Assembly (NCBI GenBank): GCA_946902985.2
Contig: OX336389.2
Coordinates: forward strand, 978,394,084-978,458,083
Direction: 5' to 3'
Length of the DNA: 64,000 nucleotides
Source: Meconema thalassinum
Lineage: Eukaryota; Arthropoda; Insecta; Orthoptera; Tettigoniidae
The translations under genes were made by a program, and so were the position numbers. This document shows positions 44,715 to 54,112 of the stretch, piece after piece. Position 1 is the stretch's first letter; each line of letters opens with the position of its first letter. The notes beneath the pieces are model-generated. The model had not been told where the DNA came from. It saw only the letters and a list, made by a program, of their open reading frames with translations, and ran no database searches.

Positions 44715-45654
44715 CTCTTTTCCTAACCTATTTAAGTGTAGGCCATGCCGAGTGTGGAACACCTGTCTAATTTACTTACATCTACAATTTGGACATTTGG
44801 AAAACTCTTACAAATTTTATTTAATTTTTCCTTTTGTAGCCTCTATTTCTACATTTACACATGATTTGGGAATTAAGTCATATCTCTGCGGAATGTTTAC
44901 AATAATGACATTTGTGTTATGCATGGATGGCAATGTACCCTTTAATTCTTTGATTACATTTTTACTCTCGTTTCTATAGACGTCGTTTGCTCCAGCGATG
45001 ATAACTGCGCAGTCCTTTGAAGTTAGGGACGCACACTCTCCTACCATCCCATTCGTGACCACTGAAATTGGTGCTCCTGGTTTTACTGTCGAAATGAATT
45101 CCATTTCTCCGCTTCTGTCCAATACGCTTGCTGCTACATCTCGTCCGTGACTATCCGCAAATATCCGCATCTTCCTGTTTTTTTTTCTTTATCACATTCT
45201 TCTTTTCTTCTTGAAGATAGTCATCATTTTCTTCGACGAGTGCTCCAAATGAATTTGGGACGGGAATTTCAGTTACATGTACTCCATTTTTAGGCCTAGG
45301 CTTACCGGTATTCAATCTTACTCGACCAGCAACCACTGTCGACCAAGTTTCCTTGCTTTCTTCACTGTTTCCTTTTAATTTATTCAACTCTTCCACTAAA
45401 TTAGCAATATCTTCCTTTAGCAGCTTTATAATTTCATCTTTTGAGGACAGTTCGTTTCTCAGGTTATGACATTCGCATGCCGGTACCGGTAGGCCTACAT
45501 TACGACAATCGGTTTCACTTTTCTCCTCACTCGATTTTACCTGAGATCTTGTGATGATTTTATTTGCATTTTTTACTTTTATTTTGCACGAGGAGCATAA
45601 ATCCGTAACGGTTACACTACCTAACGAGACACTACCACTGTTTACTGACGACAT
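44715..45654 (-). pseudogene. LINE ORF1 with coiled coil and SGNH esterase domain
   Basis: The N-terminal part (45654-45151) has a Cys-rich segment (LCSSCKIK, PACECHNL) and a leucine-patterned coiled coil (KDEIIKLLKEDIANLVEELN). After a frameshift in a run of A on the minus strand (plus-strand T-run 45178-45186) the frame 45170-44817 begins MRIFADSHGRDV (block with the catalytic Ser) and continues AVIIAGANDVYRN (GxND block). After another frame break, HTRHGLHLNRLGKEY gives the catalytic Asp/His-type block (~44750-44710). This arrangement is the esterase-type ORF1 known from CR1 and L2 group LINEs, thought to help membrane or RNP handling. The breaks make it inactive. Confidence 0.85.
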
Positions 45655-46058
45655 ACTAGAGATCTAAGTTAGCCTAGATGTTTACACCAAATAACACTAA
45701 ATTTATTTTAATTATTACAACCTAAATGAATTAATCTAATTATCTACCAATAAAGAAGAATGTGAAATACGTATACCTTCCAATCGAGTGAAATCTCGTA
45801 AAAGCACCACTGCTCTACTTGGTTCAAACAGTGATTGAAGAAGTCACCGAATCTTTGGATACACGTTCCCACAAGTTAGTTTATTAAATTATCAATAAGA
45901 ATTTCTAAATACTATCAATATTCCGTATTTTACTTGACCTGAGGAAAGTAACTTTATAGATTTTAAACCTCTGTTATAATATTTTACCACTTTTATCAAA
46001 TATTTACACTAGCTGCTATTTCACTACACTTTCACTGTGACGCCATCTTGCCGCAGGC

Positions 46059-46294
46059 AAAGTGGTAGAAAATATTACATGTATTGTTAAGAAATAGATT
46101 AAGCGGATATGTGGATCCATTACACAATAATTTTGGCACGACGAAGCTCATTTTCTATATCCAATAGTTCTTCCTCATATTCAGTATGACCAGCTTGTTT
46201 ACATGCATGTAAGTGCTGAAGCCGCTGGATTAGCTTACTGGGATTGTTCCGGTAAACAAATTTAACAAATAATTTTTAGGTGTAAACAAAGCAT
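46059..46294. other. Spacer, end of minisatellite
   Basis: One last AAAGTGGTAGA unit, then AT-rich non-coding sequence up to the next LINE. Confidence 0.5.
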
Positions 46295-47472
46295 TACCAT
46301 TTTCAAGAAGAATGTTATTATCCCTATACCAAAGAAAGTGGGAACTGACAGATGTGAAGATTACCGTACAATCAGCTTGATTACTCATGCTTCAAAAATC
46401 CTGTCTAGAATAATTTACAAGACGATGGAAAGCCAGATAGAAACGGAGTTGGGTGAAGACCAGTTTGGTTTCAGGAGAAATGTAGGAACAAGGGAAGCTG
46501 TACTAAGTCTTAGGTTGATTTTGGAAGGTAGAATAAGGAAAAATAAGACAACGTTCATGGCACTTGTAGACTTAGAAAAGGCTTTTGATAACGTTGATTG
46601 GACTAAATTGTTTGACATTTTGAAATCTATTGGAATAAAGTACAGGGATAGGAGGGCGATATACAATATATACAGAAACCAGACAGCAGTCATTCGAGCT
46701 GAAGGACATGAGAGAGAAGCTGGTATTCAGAAAGGTGTAAGGCAAGGCTGCAACTTATCACCCGTACTTTTCAATCTTTACATTGAACAAGCAATGAAGG
46801 AAATTGGAGAAACATTTAAAGTGGGAGTGAAGATTCAAGGAGAAATAATTTCAACTCGGAGATTTGCTGATGACATCGTCATCTTGGCCGAAACGCCTCA
46901 GGATTTGAATGAGTTTTTGAATGGTACGGACTCCGTCTTACGGAATGAATACATGATGAAAATTAATAAATGTAAAACAAAAATACTGGAATGTAGCCGA
47001 AATAAATCAGAAACCTGTATCGACATCAAATTGGCAGGTGAAAAGCTGAAGGAAGTAGGAGACTTTTGTTACTTAGGAAGCAAAATAACCAGTGATGGAC
47101 GAAGCAAAGAGGATATAAAAAGTAGGTTGGCTCAGGCAAGGAAAGCCTTTCTACAAGAAAGGAATCTGTTGACATCGAATATAGATTTAGGTATTAGGAA
47201 GTCATTTTTGAAAGCCTTTGTCTGGAGCGTGGCGCTCTATGGAAGTGAAACTTGGACTATTGGTGCAGCAGAAAAGAGGAGAATAGAAGCATTTGAAATG
47301 TGGTGTTACAGGAGAATGATGAAGATCAGATGGGTAGATAGGGTGACAAACGAAGAGGTATTAAGACGAGTTGGAGAGGAGAGATGTTTCTGGCGACTGC
47401 TAATGAAGAGAAGAGATAGGTTAGTAGGACATTGTGGTGTTTGAAGCCATATTTTCAGTGTTGCCTTAGTAA

Positions 47473-47902
47473 ACAAGAGTTTAGTGCTTTTCAGTCGGTC
47501 AACACGAATGTACCCAAAAGAGATGGGTTATGCCCTAATCCTGAAATAAATTACATGAGATTAATAAAACACTAGGATGACCAGTTTCGATCGTCAAGCT
47601 ATCATCATCAGATCCATTACACTTAGGCTACAAAATCTATGTTTGAAATACAGGTGAAAATATTTACAATATGTACAATTATTTAGTTGCAGTATTGGTA
47701 CTGCAACTGTCAGTGTATGCTAAATGCAGTATATATGTTAGGTGAAATGCTAAATGGTGATAGCTATCCGTAGATTGTACTTTAGAGAGATTATATGGTT
47801 GTAAACTATGGTTAAACTATAAAATTTTTGGCTAACTACTTATCTGATTGTCTTCCGTATTACAGCTACTCGCAGTTTTCGTGCTCACTGGAACTCGCTG
47901 TG
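47473..47902 (+). repeat. Penelope-like left inverted repeat
   Basis: Nearly perfect inverse of 49691-50119. Confidence 0.93.
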
Positions 47903-47904
47903 CC

Positions 47905-49318
47905 CAATGAGACCAATAGTCAATTGTAGGAATGCCCCTAATTACAAAATCAGCATAGAGTTACTAAAAATCTTAAAATGCCGTCTTTCCAACGACAAAA
48001 ACAACTCTGTAAAGAACACAACAGAACTAGTAACAGCATTGAACACCCTACAAATGAAACCTAGCTTCAGGCTAGTATCCTTCGACGTAACTAACATGTA
48101 CACCAATATTCCGATTATTGAAGCAATCAACACTATCGAAAACAACTTAAAATCCAACAATTCGGTAAAGAAATTGAAGAGATATTGAGATTACTGAGGG
48201 TCGTTCTCACCCAAAACGTGTTTCAATTCGACAATAAAATATACACACAGAGAGAAGGCCTAGCAATGGGATCGCCACTAAGTGGGTTAATCGCTGACAT
48301 CTTCATCAATGCACTAGAAAATGCGTTCCTAGAAAAGACTTCAACAAAGGGAATAGTAATATGGAAAAGATACGTAGATGATGTAATTTGCATCTACGAT
48401 ACTGAACTAACAAGCGAAGAAACAATTCTCCAATCCATTAATAGCCTTCACCACTCTATCAAATTCACTAAGGAATCCGAAATAGACCGGAAAATAAATT
48501 ATCTCGATATAACTATTGAACTTAAAGACGACCTTTCATATTCCATATTCCGGAAAGCAACACAAACCTCGCATGCAATCGACAATCAGTCTAATCACCC
48601 CAGTACGCACAAACTAGCGGGTTTCAATTCAATGGTGCACAGAGCTTTAAACATACCCATGTCAAAAGACAACTATAATAAGGAAATAAGAACTATTATG
48701 CAAATAGCAAAGGAAAACAACTTCTCGCCAAGCAAAATAAATCAAATTATAGCCAAACATAAAAATAAAGATAAAACGATTCCCAAACCGGACAGTAATG
48801 AGAAAAAATTTGCGCGTTTCAACTATGTGAATGCGAATACATATAAAATCACTAACCTATTCAAAAGACAAGGCATAAAGATAGCTTTCACGACGAAAAA
48901 CACAACCGCTAGGCACCTCCTAAATAGTAATCTAAATAAACGTGACCCGTATTCAAGGTCAGGGGTATATTCTATAACGTGCCAAGACACCGATTGTCAA
49001 GCTAATTACATCGGGCAGAGTGGAAGGCGAGTAGACACACGTTATAATGAACATAGGAATGCAATAAGATACGGAACACATTCAGCCGTGTGCGAACATA
49101 TGTGTGACGCAGGGCACAGCTTTACCAACATAGAGTCGGACCTTAAAATAATCCATCACTAATCGAAAGTCAGAGCTCTTGACATAAAGGAAGCAATCGA
49201 GATACACCTAGCCAAACGAAACAATCCCAACAATCTAAATGAACACACGTTCATGGAGAGCTCACCCCTCTTCACGCTACTAAAAAACACACCCTGTCGG
49301 AAACAAAACACAATTTAG
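47905..49318 (+). pseudogene. Penelope-like RT with GIY-YIG endonuclease
   Basis: Would combine reverse transcription with target nicking by a GIY-YIG nuclease. RT part: RPIVNCRNAPNYKIS at the truncated start, LVSFDVTNMYTNIP (catalytic Asp), a frame shift at about 48185, REGLAMGSPLSGLIADIF, WKRYVDDVICIYD (YVDD) and INYLDITIELKDD. Endonuclease part: SGVYSITCQDTDC, NYIGQSGRRVDTRYNEH with the GVY/YIG motifs and Arg, then after an in-frame stop at 49160-49162 the text EAIEIHLAKRNNPNNLNEH, which should hold the catalytic Glu. The frame ends TAG at 49316-49318. It lacks the RT N-terminus and has two breaks, so it is inactive. Confidence 0.88.
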
Positions 49319-49690
49319 CGACACAGCCAAGCTAGATAAAAAAGGGGGGAAATTAGGGGTTTTTAATAGGTAAATGTTATCTGGATCAGGTGTACGATGT
49401 ACTTTGCTTCTGCAATAAACCAAGGCCCATGTTCGCGGCAGTATTAAAGGTGCCGGGACGTCCTCATAAGACCATCAACGCTTAGTTCGAATGGGTTATG
49501 CTCCACGCGTGGCGAGGGCCAATCCACGGTCTTTAATAATTGTGGACCCACCTCATTCAATAACATACATCTTATCTAGGTTGGCAACACCTCACATAAA
49601 CACATCGCTATCACTCCCCACAGCACGTAGGGACAGGGGGGAGGAGGCAGGGGAAAAACCAGTCGTTAAGATAACCACCGCAGTCGACCG
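49319..49690. other. Penelope-like 3' untranslated part
   Basis: Non-coding sequence between the nuclease frame and the right inverted repeat; the 78-codon frame at 49491-49727 runs into the repeat and is not credible. Confidence 0.6.
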
Positions 49691-50119
49691 CACAGCGAGT
49701 TCCAGTGAGCACGAAAACTGCGAGTAGCTGTAATACGGAAGACAATCAGATAAGTAGTTAGCCAAAATTTTTATAGTTTAACCATAGTTTACAACCATAT
49801 AATCTCTCTAAAGTACAATCTCCGGATAGCTATCACCATTTAGCATTTCACCTAACATATATACTGCATTTAGCATACACTGACAGTTGCAGTACCAATA
49901 CTGCAACTAAATAATTGTACATATTGTAAATATTTTCACCTGTATTTCAAACATAGATTTTGTAGCCTAAGTGTAATGGATCTGATGATGATCGCTTGAC
50001 GATCGAAACTGGTCATCCTAGTGTTTTATTTATCTCATGTAATTTATTTCAGGATTAGGGCATAACCCATCTCTTTTGGGTACATTCGTGTTGACCGACT
50101 GAAAAGCACTAAACTCTTG
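49691..50119 (-). repeat. Penelope-like right inverted repeat
   Basis: Inverse of 47473-47902. Confidence 0.93.
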
Positions 50120-50404
50120 TTAGTAGGACACATACTAAGACACCCAGGAATAGCAAGCTTAGTTATGGAAGGAAGGGTTGAGTACAAGAACTGGAGGGGT
50201 AGACCAAGGTTAGAATATGTTAAACAGATTGCTTCGGATGTAGGGTGTGGTAGCTATGTAGAGATGAAACGATTAGCTCAAGACAGGGAGGCATGGAGAG
50301 CTGCCTCAAACCAGTCAAAAGACTGAAGACTCAAACAACAACAACAACATACCATTTTTATCATCATCATCATTATGATCATTATCAACATCATCATCAT
50401 TATC

Positions 50405-50548
50405 TTCTAGTAGGCGCGATTGGTAATAGGCGCAATTGATAGTAGGCGCGACTGGTATTAGGCGTAATTGATAGTAGGCGCGATTGGTAGTAGGCGCAAT
50501 TGATAGTAGGTGCGATTGGTAGTAGGCGCAATTGATAGTAGGCGCAAC
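50405..50548. repeat. 16-bp minisatellite, array 1
   Basis: About nine units of TAGTAGGCGCRATTGR, alternating CGCGATTGG and CGCAATTGA forms. The minus-strand peptide with YYQSRLL repeats is an artefact of the array. Confidence 0.93.
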
Positions 50549-50642
50549 ATATTCTGCAAGTTTAGACTTGCGGAGGCTGGCAAAAAGGAAAATGTTTTGG
50601 TTTAATGAAAAGTCTTGTCCAGCCTCCCACCCCCCATCCATT

Positions 50643-51022
50643 TATGACGTCATAGCCAGTCTTAAAGCAAGTCTAAACTTGTAGAACATGTCACGTGACA
50701 AGGTAAGGTTAAGTAAAGTTAGGTTATGTTAGGTGAGTTGAGGTTAAGTCTTAAAATATTCCCTCTCTGTCTTGTACATGGTGTAAACATTGACACTGTA
50801 ACTTTGTGATATCAAAAGTGATCTGAGGTTAGGTTGGGTGAGGTGAGGTTAGATCAACTTAGGTTAAGTGAGGTAAAGTTAGGTTAGGTTAGGTGAGGTG
50901 AGGTTAGCTACCACTAGCACACTCTTAGTCAATCATTAACCATGAAGTACTTTAGAATTTGTTGGAATCTTAGTGTGTTACGTGCCTCATCTATGACGGC
51001 ATAGTCAGTCTTAAAGCAAGTG
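50643..51022. repeat. Direct repeat pair enclosing TTAGG-like patches
   Basis: TATGACGTCATAGCCAGTCT at 50643 and TATGACGGCATAGTCAGTCT at 50992, both followed by TAAAGCAAGT, mark a duplicated segment. Between them, 50698-50750 and 50820-50908 are rich in AGGTTAGGTTAGGTGAGG-type text. This recalls the arthropod telomere unit TTAGG but is degenerate. Confidence 0.7.
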
Positions 51023-51024
51023 CG

Positions 51025-51184
51025 CGGTTGGTAGTAAGCGCAATTGGTAGTAGGTGCGACTGATAGTAGGCGCAATTGGTAGTAGGCGCAATTGGTAATA
51101 GGCGCGATTGATAGTAGGCGCAATTGGTAGTAGGCGCGATTGATAGTAGGCGCAATTGATAGTAGGCGCGATTGATAGTAGCGG
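51025..51184. repeat. 16-bp minisatellite, array 2
   Basis: About ten units of the same TAGTAGGCGCRATTGR unit as in array 1. Confidence 0.93.
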
Positions 51185-51600
51185 TGTAGTAGGTTTCAAG
51201 TAGAAAGTAGAGGAGAGCACAGCTTGCATCCAGTCGGCCTTGGTGCCAACTTTGTTGTGGCCCATGCGATACCACGTAAGGGCATGTAAATGCATAGAAA
51301 TATGTCTGATGCAAGAGGGTGATCTTATGCGAAACTTTTCGGCCATATGTCATGACTGCTCTATATGGGGCTCCATTGGTTTGTCTTCCGTTCGCATTCT
51401 ATACGCATTGAACATGAAGAATGACATAACTTAATGAAGTTCAAAATACGATAAAGCGTTTGTAACAGCCTATTGTGTCTTATTTGCTAATGTTATTTTA
51501 ACTAAAGAGAAAAACGATCCCACATAGCACCTGTACACTATCTGTTGGTGCTAGTTGGGGATTTTCCTAGTCTGTGAGAGTGAGACTTTGTACTTTACTT
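51185..51600. other. No gene recognised
   Basis: Spacer; short frames at 51011-51353 belong to the minisatellite or are chance. Confidence 0.5.
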
Positions 51601-51604
51601 ATGC

Positions 51605-51702
51605 CCATTGATAAGAACAAAAAGTTATATCTAGGGCCTGGATGTTGAAATGAAAATCCATTGATAAGGACAAAAAGTTATATCTAGGGCCTGGATGTTG
51701 AT
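51605..51702. repeat. Tandem duplication at the end of a hAT relic
   Basis: CCATTGATAAGAACAAAAAG through CTAGGGCCTGGATGTTGA occurs twice, 51 bp apart. TAGGGCCTGGATG could be the hAT terminal inverted repeat tip, but its partner would lie beyond the window. Confidence 0.5.
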
Positions 51703-52934
51703 GACCTTAAAATTATCGAAAAATGACCTATAAAATGCCCCTAAAATTCTCATAAAATTAACTCATTAAAAAGACCTATAAATGATCATTTAAAAAAATC
51801 CTAAAATTATCCATTTCATGATTGTCTTGTACAAATATTGGTTCGAATAACAAACATTCTTAGTAGAATTAGTGTATTAACACTGAACTAATAATCAATA
51901 GGTTAACAATACGTCATTTTCATTTCTACTACAAAGTGAAAAAATATATTGCTAACTAAACATACCTTAGTTAGCGTTGCAATACACCACCATCGTCATC
52001 CTCAAGTTATGAAAGGTGAAGGAACGGCGGTTTATATTTCGAGAAACTTCTCTCCACTTCCACTGATGTAATAGGAGCATATTTGAAAAACACTATGTCA
52101 CTGGCTGTTAAATCCTCTTCAAAAATGCCAATTCTGAAGTCTTCTCCCGATAAAATACTGGCTATTTGACACACTGTCTGACAACCTTTGTTCTTGTCCA
52201 ATACAAATTTTATTTTCTGTCTGACTGTGTCCCCAACCTCACCTTTTACATGTTTTATACAACCTTCAGCATTCCCGACTAACTCTATTGACTTGGCCAA
52301 AACTATGTCACTTTCTTCTAGGCAGGTTATGGTTTCTGTCAAAAATGAAAAATTTGATTTTATGCAAGCCAATTTACCTTCCATTTGAGGATCAGAAAAC
52401 AGGTCCTGTGCACTCCCAATAGCATTAGCATCTGTCCTATCAAAGCCATTCACTACTTCTCTCACTACCTGAAAATTGTCACAATAGTATATGCATGCAG
52501 TCAACCAGGTACCCCAGCGTGTTAAAACTGGTGCGGGGAGGGCAAAGCTACATCAGGGGCCTTGTCTTTGAAATACGTAGTGCGGGATGGTGCTTTGAAA
52601 AATACTTTCATTACTGTGGAAACTAGTCTATCTACTTATGAAAATTTTGATCGGACCTCTTCTGCAATTCGATGAAAAGCATGGGCCAGACAAGTAACAT
52701 CTTATTGTAAAATGCGTTGATAGATTTTGCAGTCTTTACCATATAAGGTGCTGCATCTGTTAGGAAGAGGAGTACATTCTCATGTTGTATTCCTCTAGGC
52801 CATATTAAACACATGGATTTATGGAACAGTTTGCCTATCTGAGTGTGGTTAACTGCTTCCAAAACCTCCGAGGTCAGCAGAAAAGTTTGCCCGGGACTGT
52901 TTGTTTCTAGGGTCCCTATCAATACATTTCCTAC
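51690..52934 (-). mobile_element. hAT element relic, cut by the gypsy insertion
   Basis: Contains the C-terminal two thirds of a hAT transposase on the minus strand and, at lower coordinates, an AT-rich end with repeated CCTAAAATTATC and GACCTATAAA motifs of the sort found near hAT tips. The N-terminal part would be on the far side of the gypsy element, outside the window. Confidence 0.7.
52010..52930 (-). pseudogene. hAT-family transposase, C-terminal part
   Basis: Minus-strand text, in order: MIGTLETNSPGQTFLLTSEV, VLLFLTDAAPYMVKTAKSI (catalytic Asp region), then after a frame change TCLAHAFHRIAEEVRSKF (the CLAH motif usual in hAT proteins), VMKVFFKAPSRTTYFKDKAP, and after another frame change TACIYYCDNFQVVREVVN. 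It ends with the dimerisation motif PITSVEVERSFSKYK at about 52050, where Glu and the ERSFS motif are the hAT C-terminal hallmark. At least two frameshifts and one stop. The upstream half is separated by the gypsy element starting at 52935. Confidence 0.82.
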
Positions 52935-54112
52935 TGTACCCGATACCTAGTTGAGGCTATCGGCTACGCCAGCAGACATTAAGCCGTAGTTGAGATTTTG
53001 GGAAGAGTTAAGAAAAGATAGCGCTCAGATCGAGTCAAGAGGAATGTCAGGATGACGTAGAAGGTCTAGGATCAAGAAGGCGCTGACATCTGTAAGCAGA
53101 TGGAATTATGGATGGAATTATGAAGCTTTATTAAGATCTATATGGAACATGGTATTTAAACATCTCAGAAGAGGAGATATAACATGCATTATATATGGTA
53201 ATAATTTGAAGGAAGTCAGATAACCCTTAAGTTATTTTATAACTTAATAGCCGAGATGATGGGGGTTCGAGATTATATTTGTGACGCAAGACCACGGTGG
53301 TGGGGAGGACGTCACGTGACCGCACCAGGCAGGTAAGGGTCGAGGCAGTGCAGACACTGTCAGTCTAGCTCTGTGAGCCAAGCAAGAGAGTCGAGCTGAG
53401 TAGCACACGCCTAGCGCATGGTACAAGGTCGTGCAGCGAACAGAAACTGTCACGGAAAGTGAAAGCGACAGTTTCAACTTCTCCGAGCAGCGAACGGCAA
53501 GTAGGTCAGTGAGCCGGTCGGACATCCGCAGCAAACAAGCATAGGAGGCCGGGGTTTTTAAAACAGCATTGCGAGTAGTTGGAAACTTTATTCCAAGCTG
53601 CATTTCAACGCAGAACGGCATAGTAGAGCGACATGGCGAGGCCAGCTTTAGGCGGAGATGATTATAGCATTGCAGTAAAACCGAGCGGGTTATTTCCCAT
53701 TATATACGCAAGCATTACGACAGAAGCTGAATTTCATTACTACATTGAGTTAGAACGTTTATTCAGCATTTGAATTATAAAAGCTAATAGTTACGTGATA
53801 CTGCAACTGTGAACTTCAACTGAACATAGTTTTTCAATGACATTACGACTATGCATTTCATAACGCAGTCCAAGTAACATTAACAATTTTAAGCAAACGG
53901 AATGTTGTAAGCAAATGCACTTAGGAACATTAGCTCGTGCATTAATGCAATTATTTCTTATGAAGTGTTATGAATTACCGAGTATGAACACAGCTACAGG
54001 GTGTTTCATAAACTTTGACACTCTGATAAAACAATTTTATTTTCTACAAGTAAAACTTAACCGCTGTGGAAATTGAACTTTCAACACTTAAACTGAACAT
54101 TGTATAGAACAG
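52935..54112 (+). repeat. Gypsy 5' LTR (right boundary inferred)
   Basis: Start fixed by comparison with 63531. The end near 54112 is inferred from TATAGAACA followed by GTGGCGTAACGTAG, which could be a primer-binding site (TGGCG...). That would make an LTR of about 1.18 kb. Only 52935-53404 is directly confirmed by the second copy. Confidence 0.7.

Larger units (their letters stand above)
41143..46058 (-). mobile_element. Near full-length CR1/L2-type LINE
   Basis: A 4.9-kb minus-strand non-LTR element lying between AAAGTGGTAGA copies (41132-41142 and 46059-46069; ambiguous because the target is itself repetitive). The 5' end on the minus strand begins GCGGCAAGATGGCGTCACAG and the 3' end is ATCTAATTTAATCTAATC. 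It has ORF1 (coiled coil plus SGNH esterase), then ORF2 (endonuclease and RT). A SINE is nested at 43498-43841. Frameshifts and a mutated RT centre make it inactive. Confidence 0.85.
47432..50119 (+). mobile_element. Penelope-like element with ~430-bp inverted repeats
   Basis: A 2688-bp insertion flanked by 11-bp TTAGTAGGACA copies (47421-47431 and 50120-50130). It carries long inverted repeats, left 47473-47902 and right 49691-50119, whose text includes TTTCGATCGTCAAGC and GCTTGACGATCGAAA. After the left target copy there is a 41-bp asymmetric stretch (47432-47472) not present on the right. The RT plus GIY-YIG coding part lies between. Terminal repeats in direct or inverted order are a known trait of Penelope-like elements. 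The left half of RT is missing. Confidence 0.93.
46306..50326 (+). pseudogene. LINE ORF2 (RT and C-terminal part), interrupted
   Basis: An open 368-codon frame (46338-47444) covers RT: DYRTISLITHASKILSRI, DQFGFRRNVGTREAVL, ALVDLEKAFDNVDW (catalytic Asp), GVRQGCNLSPVLFNLYIE and RRFADDIVIL (both Asp intact). It then gives the C-terminal motifs ALYGSETWTI and FEMWCYRRMMKIRW. The frame is cut at LVGH by the Penelope-like insertion and resumes in phase after the second target copy (50131) with ILRHPGIAS, WRGRPRLEYVKQI and REAWRAASNQSKD, ending at 50326. Apart from truncation and insertion the reading frame is intact, so the copy is rather young. The C-terminal motifs resemble RTE/BovB-type elements. 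Confidence 0.88.
46304..50349 (+). mobile_element. 5'-truncated RTE-like LINE, split by a Penelope-like element
   Basis: Flanked by perfect copies of TACCATTTT (46295-46303 and 50350-50358). LINE sequence is 46304-47431 and 50131-50349 (about 1.35 kb), interrupted by a 2.7-kb Penelope-like element whose own 11-bp target TTAGTAGGACA is present on both sides. The LINE ends in ACTCAAACAACAACAACAAC, a short-unit tail. It begins inside RT, so it was dead on arrival. Confidence 0.93.

Noticed and set aside
50698..50908. Telomere repeat array
   Set aside because: TTAGG units are irregular and mixed with AGGTGAGG and AGGTAAAG; at most an interstitial or chance patch.
50315..51353. Minus-strand frames with repeated CAYYQSRLL-type peptides, tempting as a repeat protein
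   Set aside because: They are translations of the 16-bp minisatellite in different frames; 16 is not a multiple of 3 and no start or family supports them.
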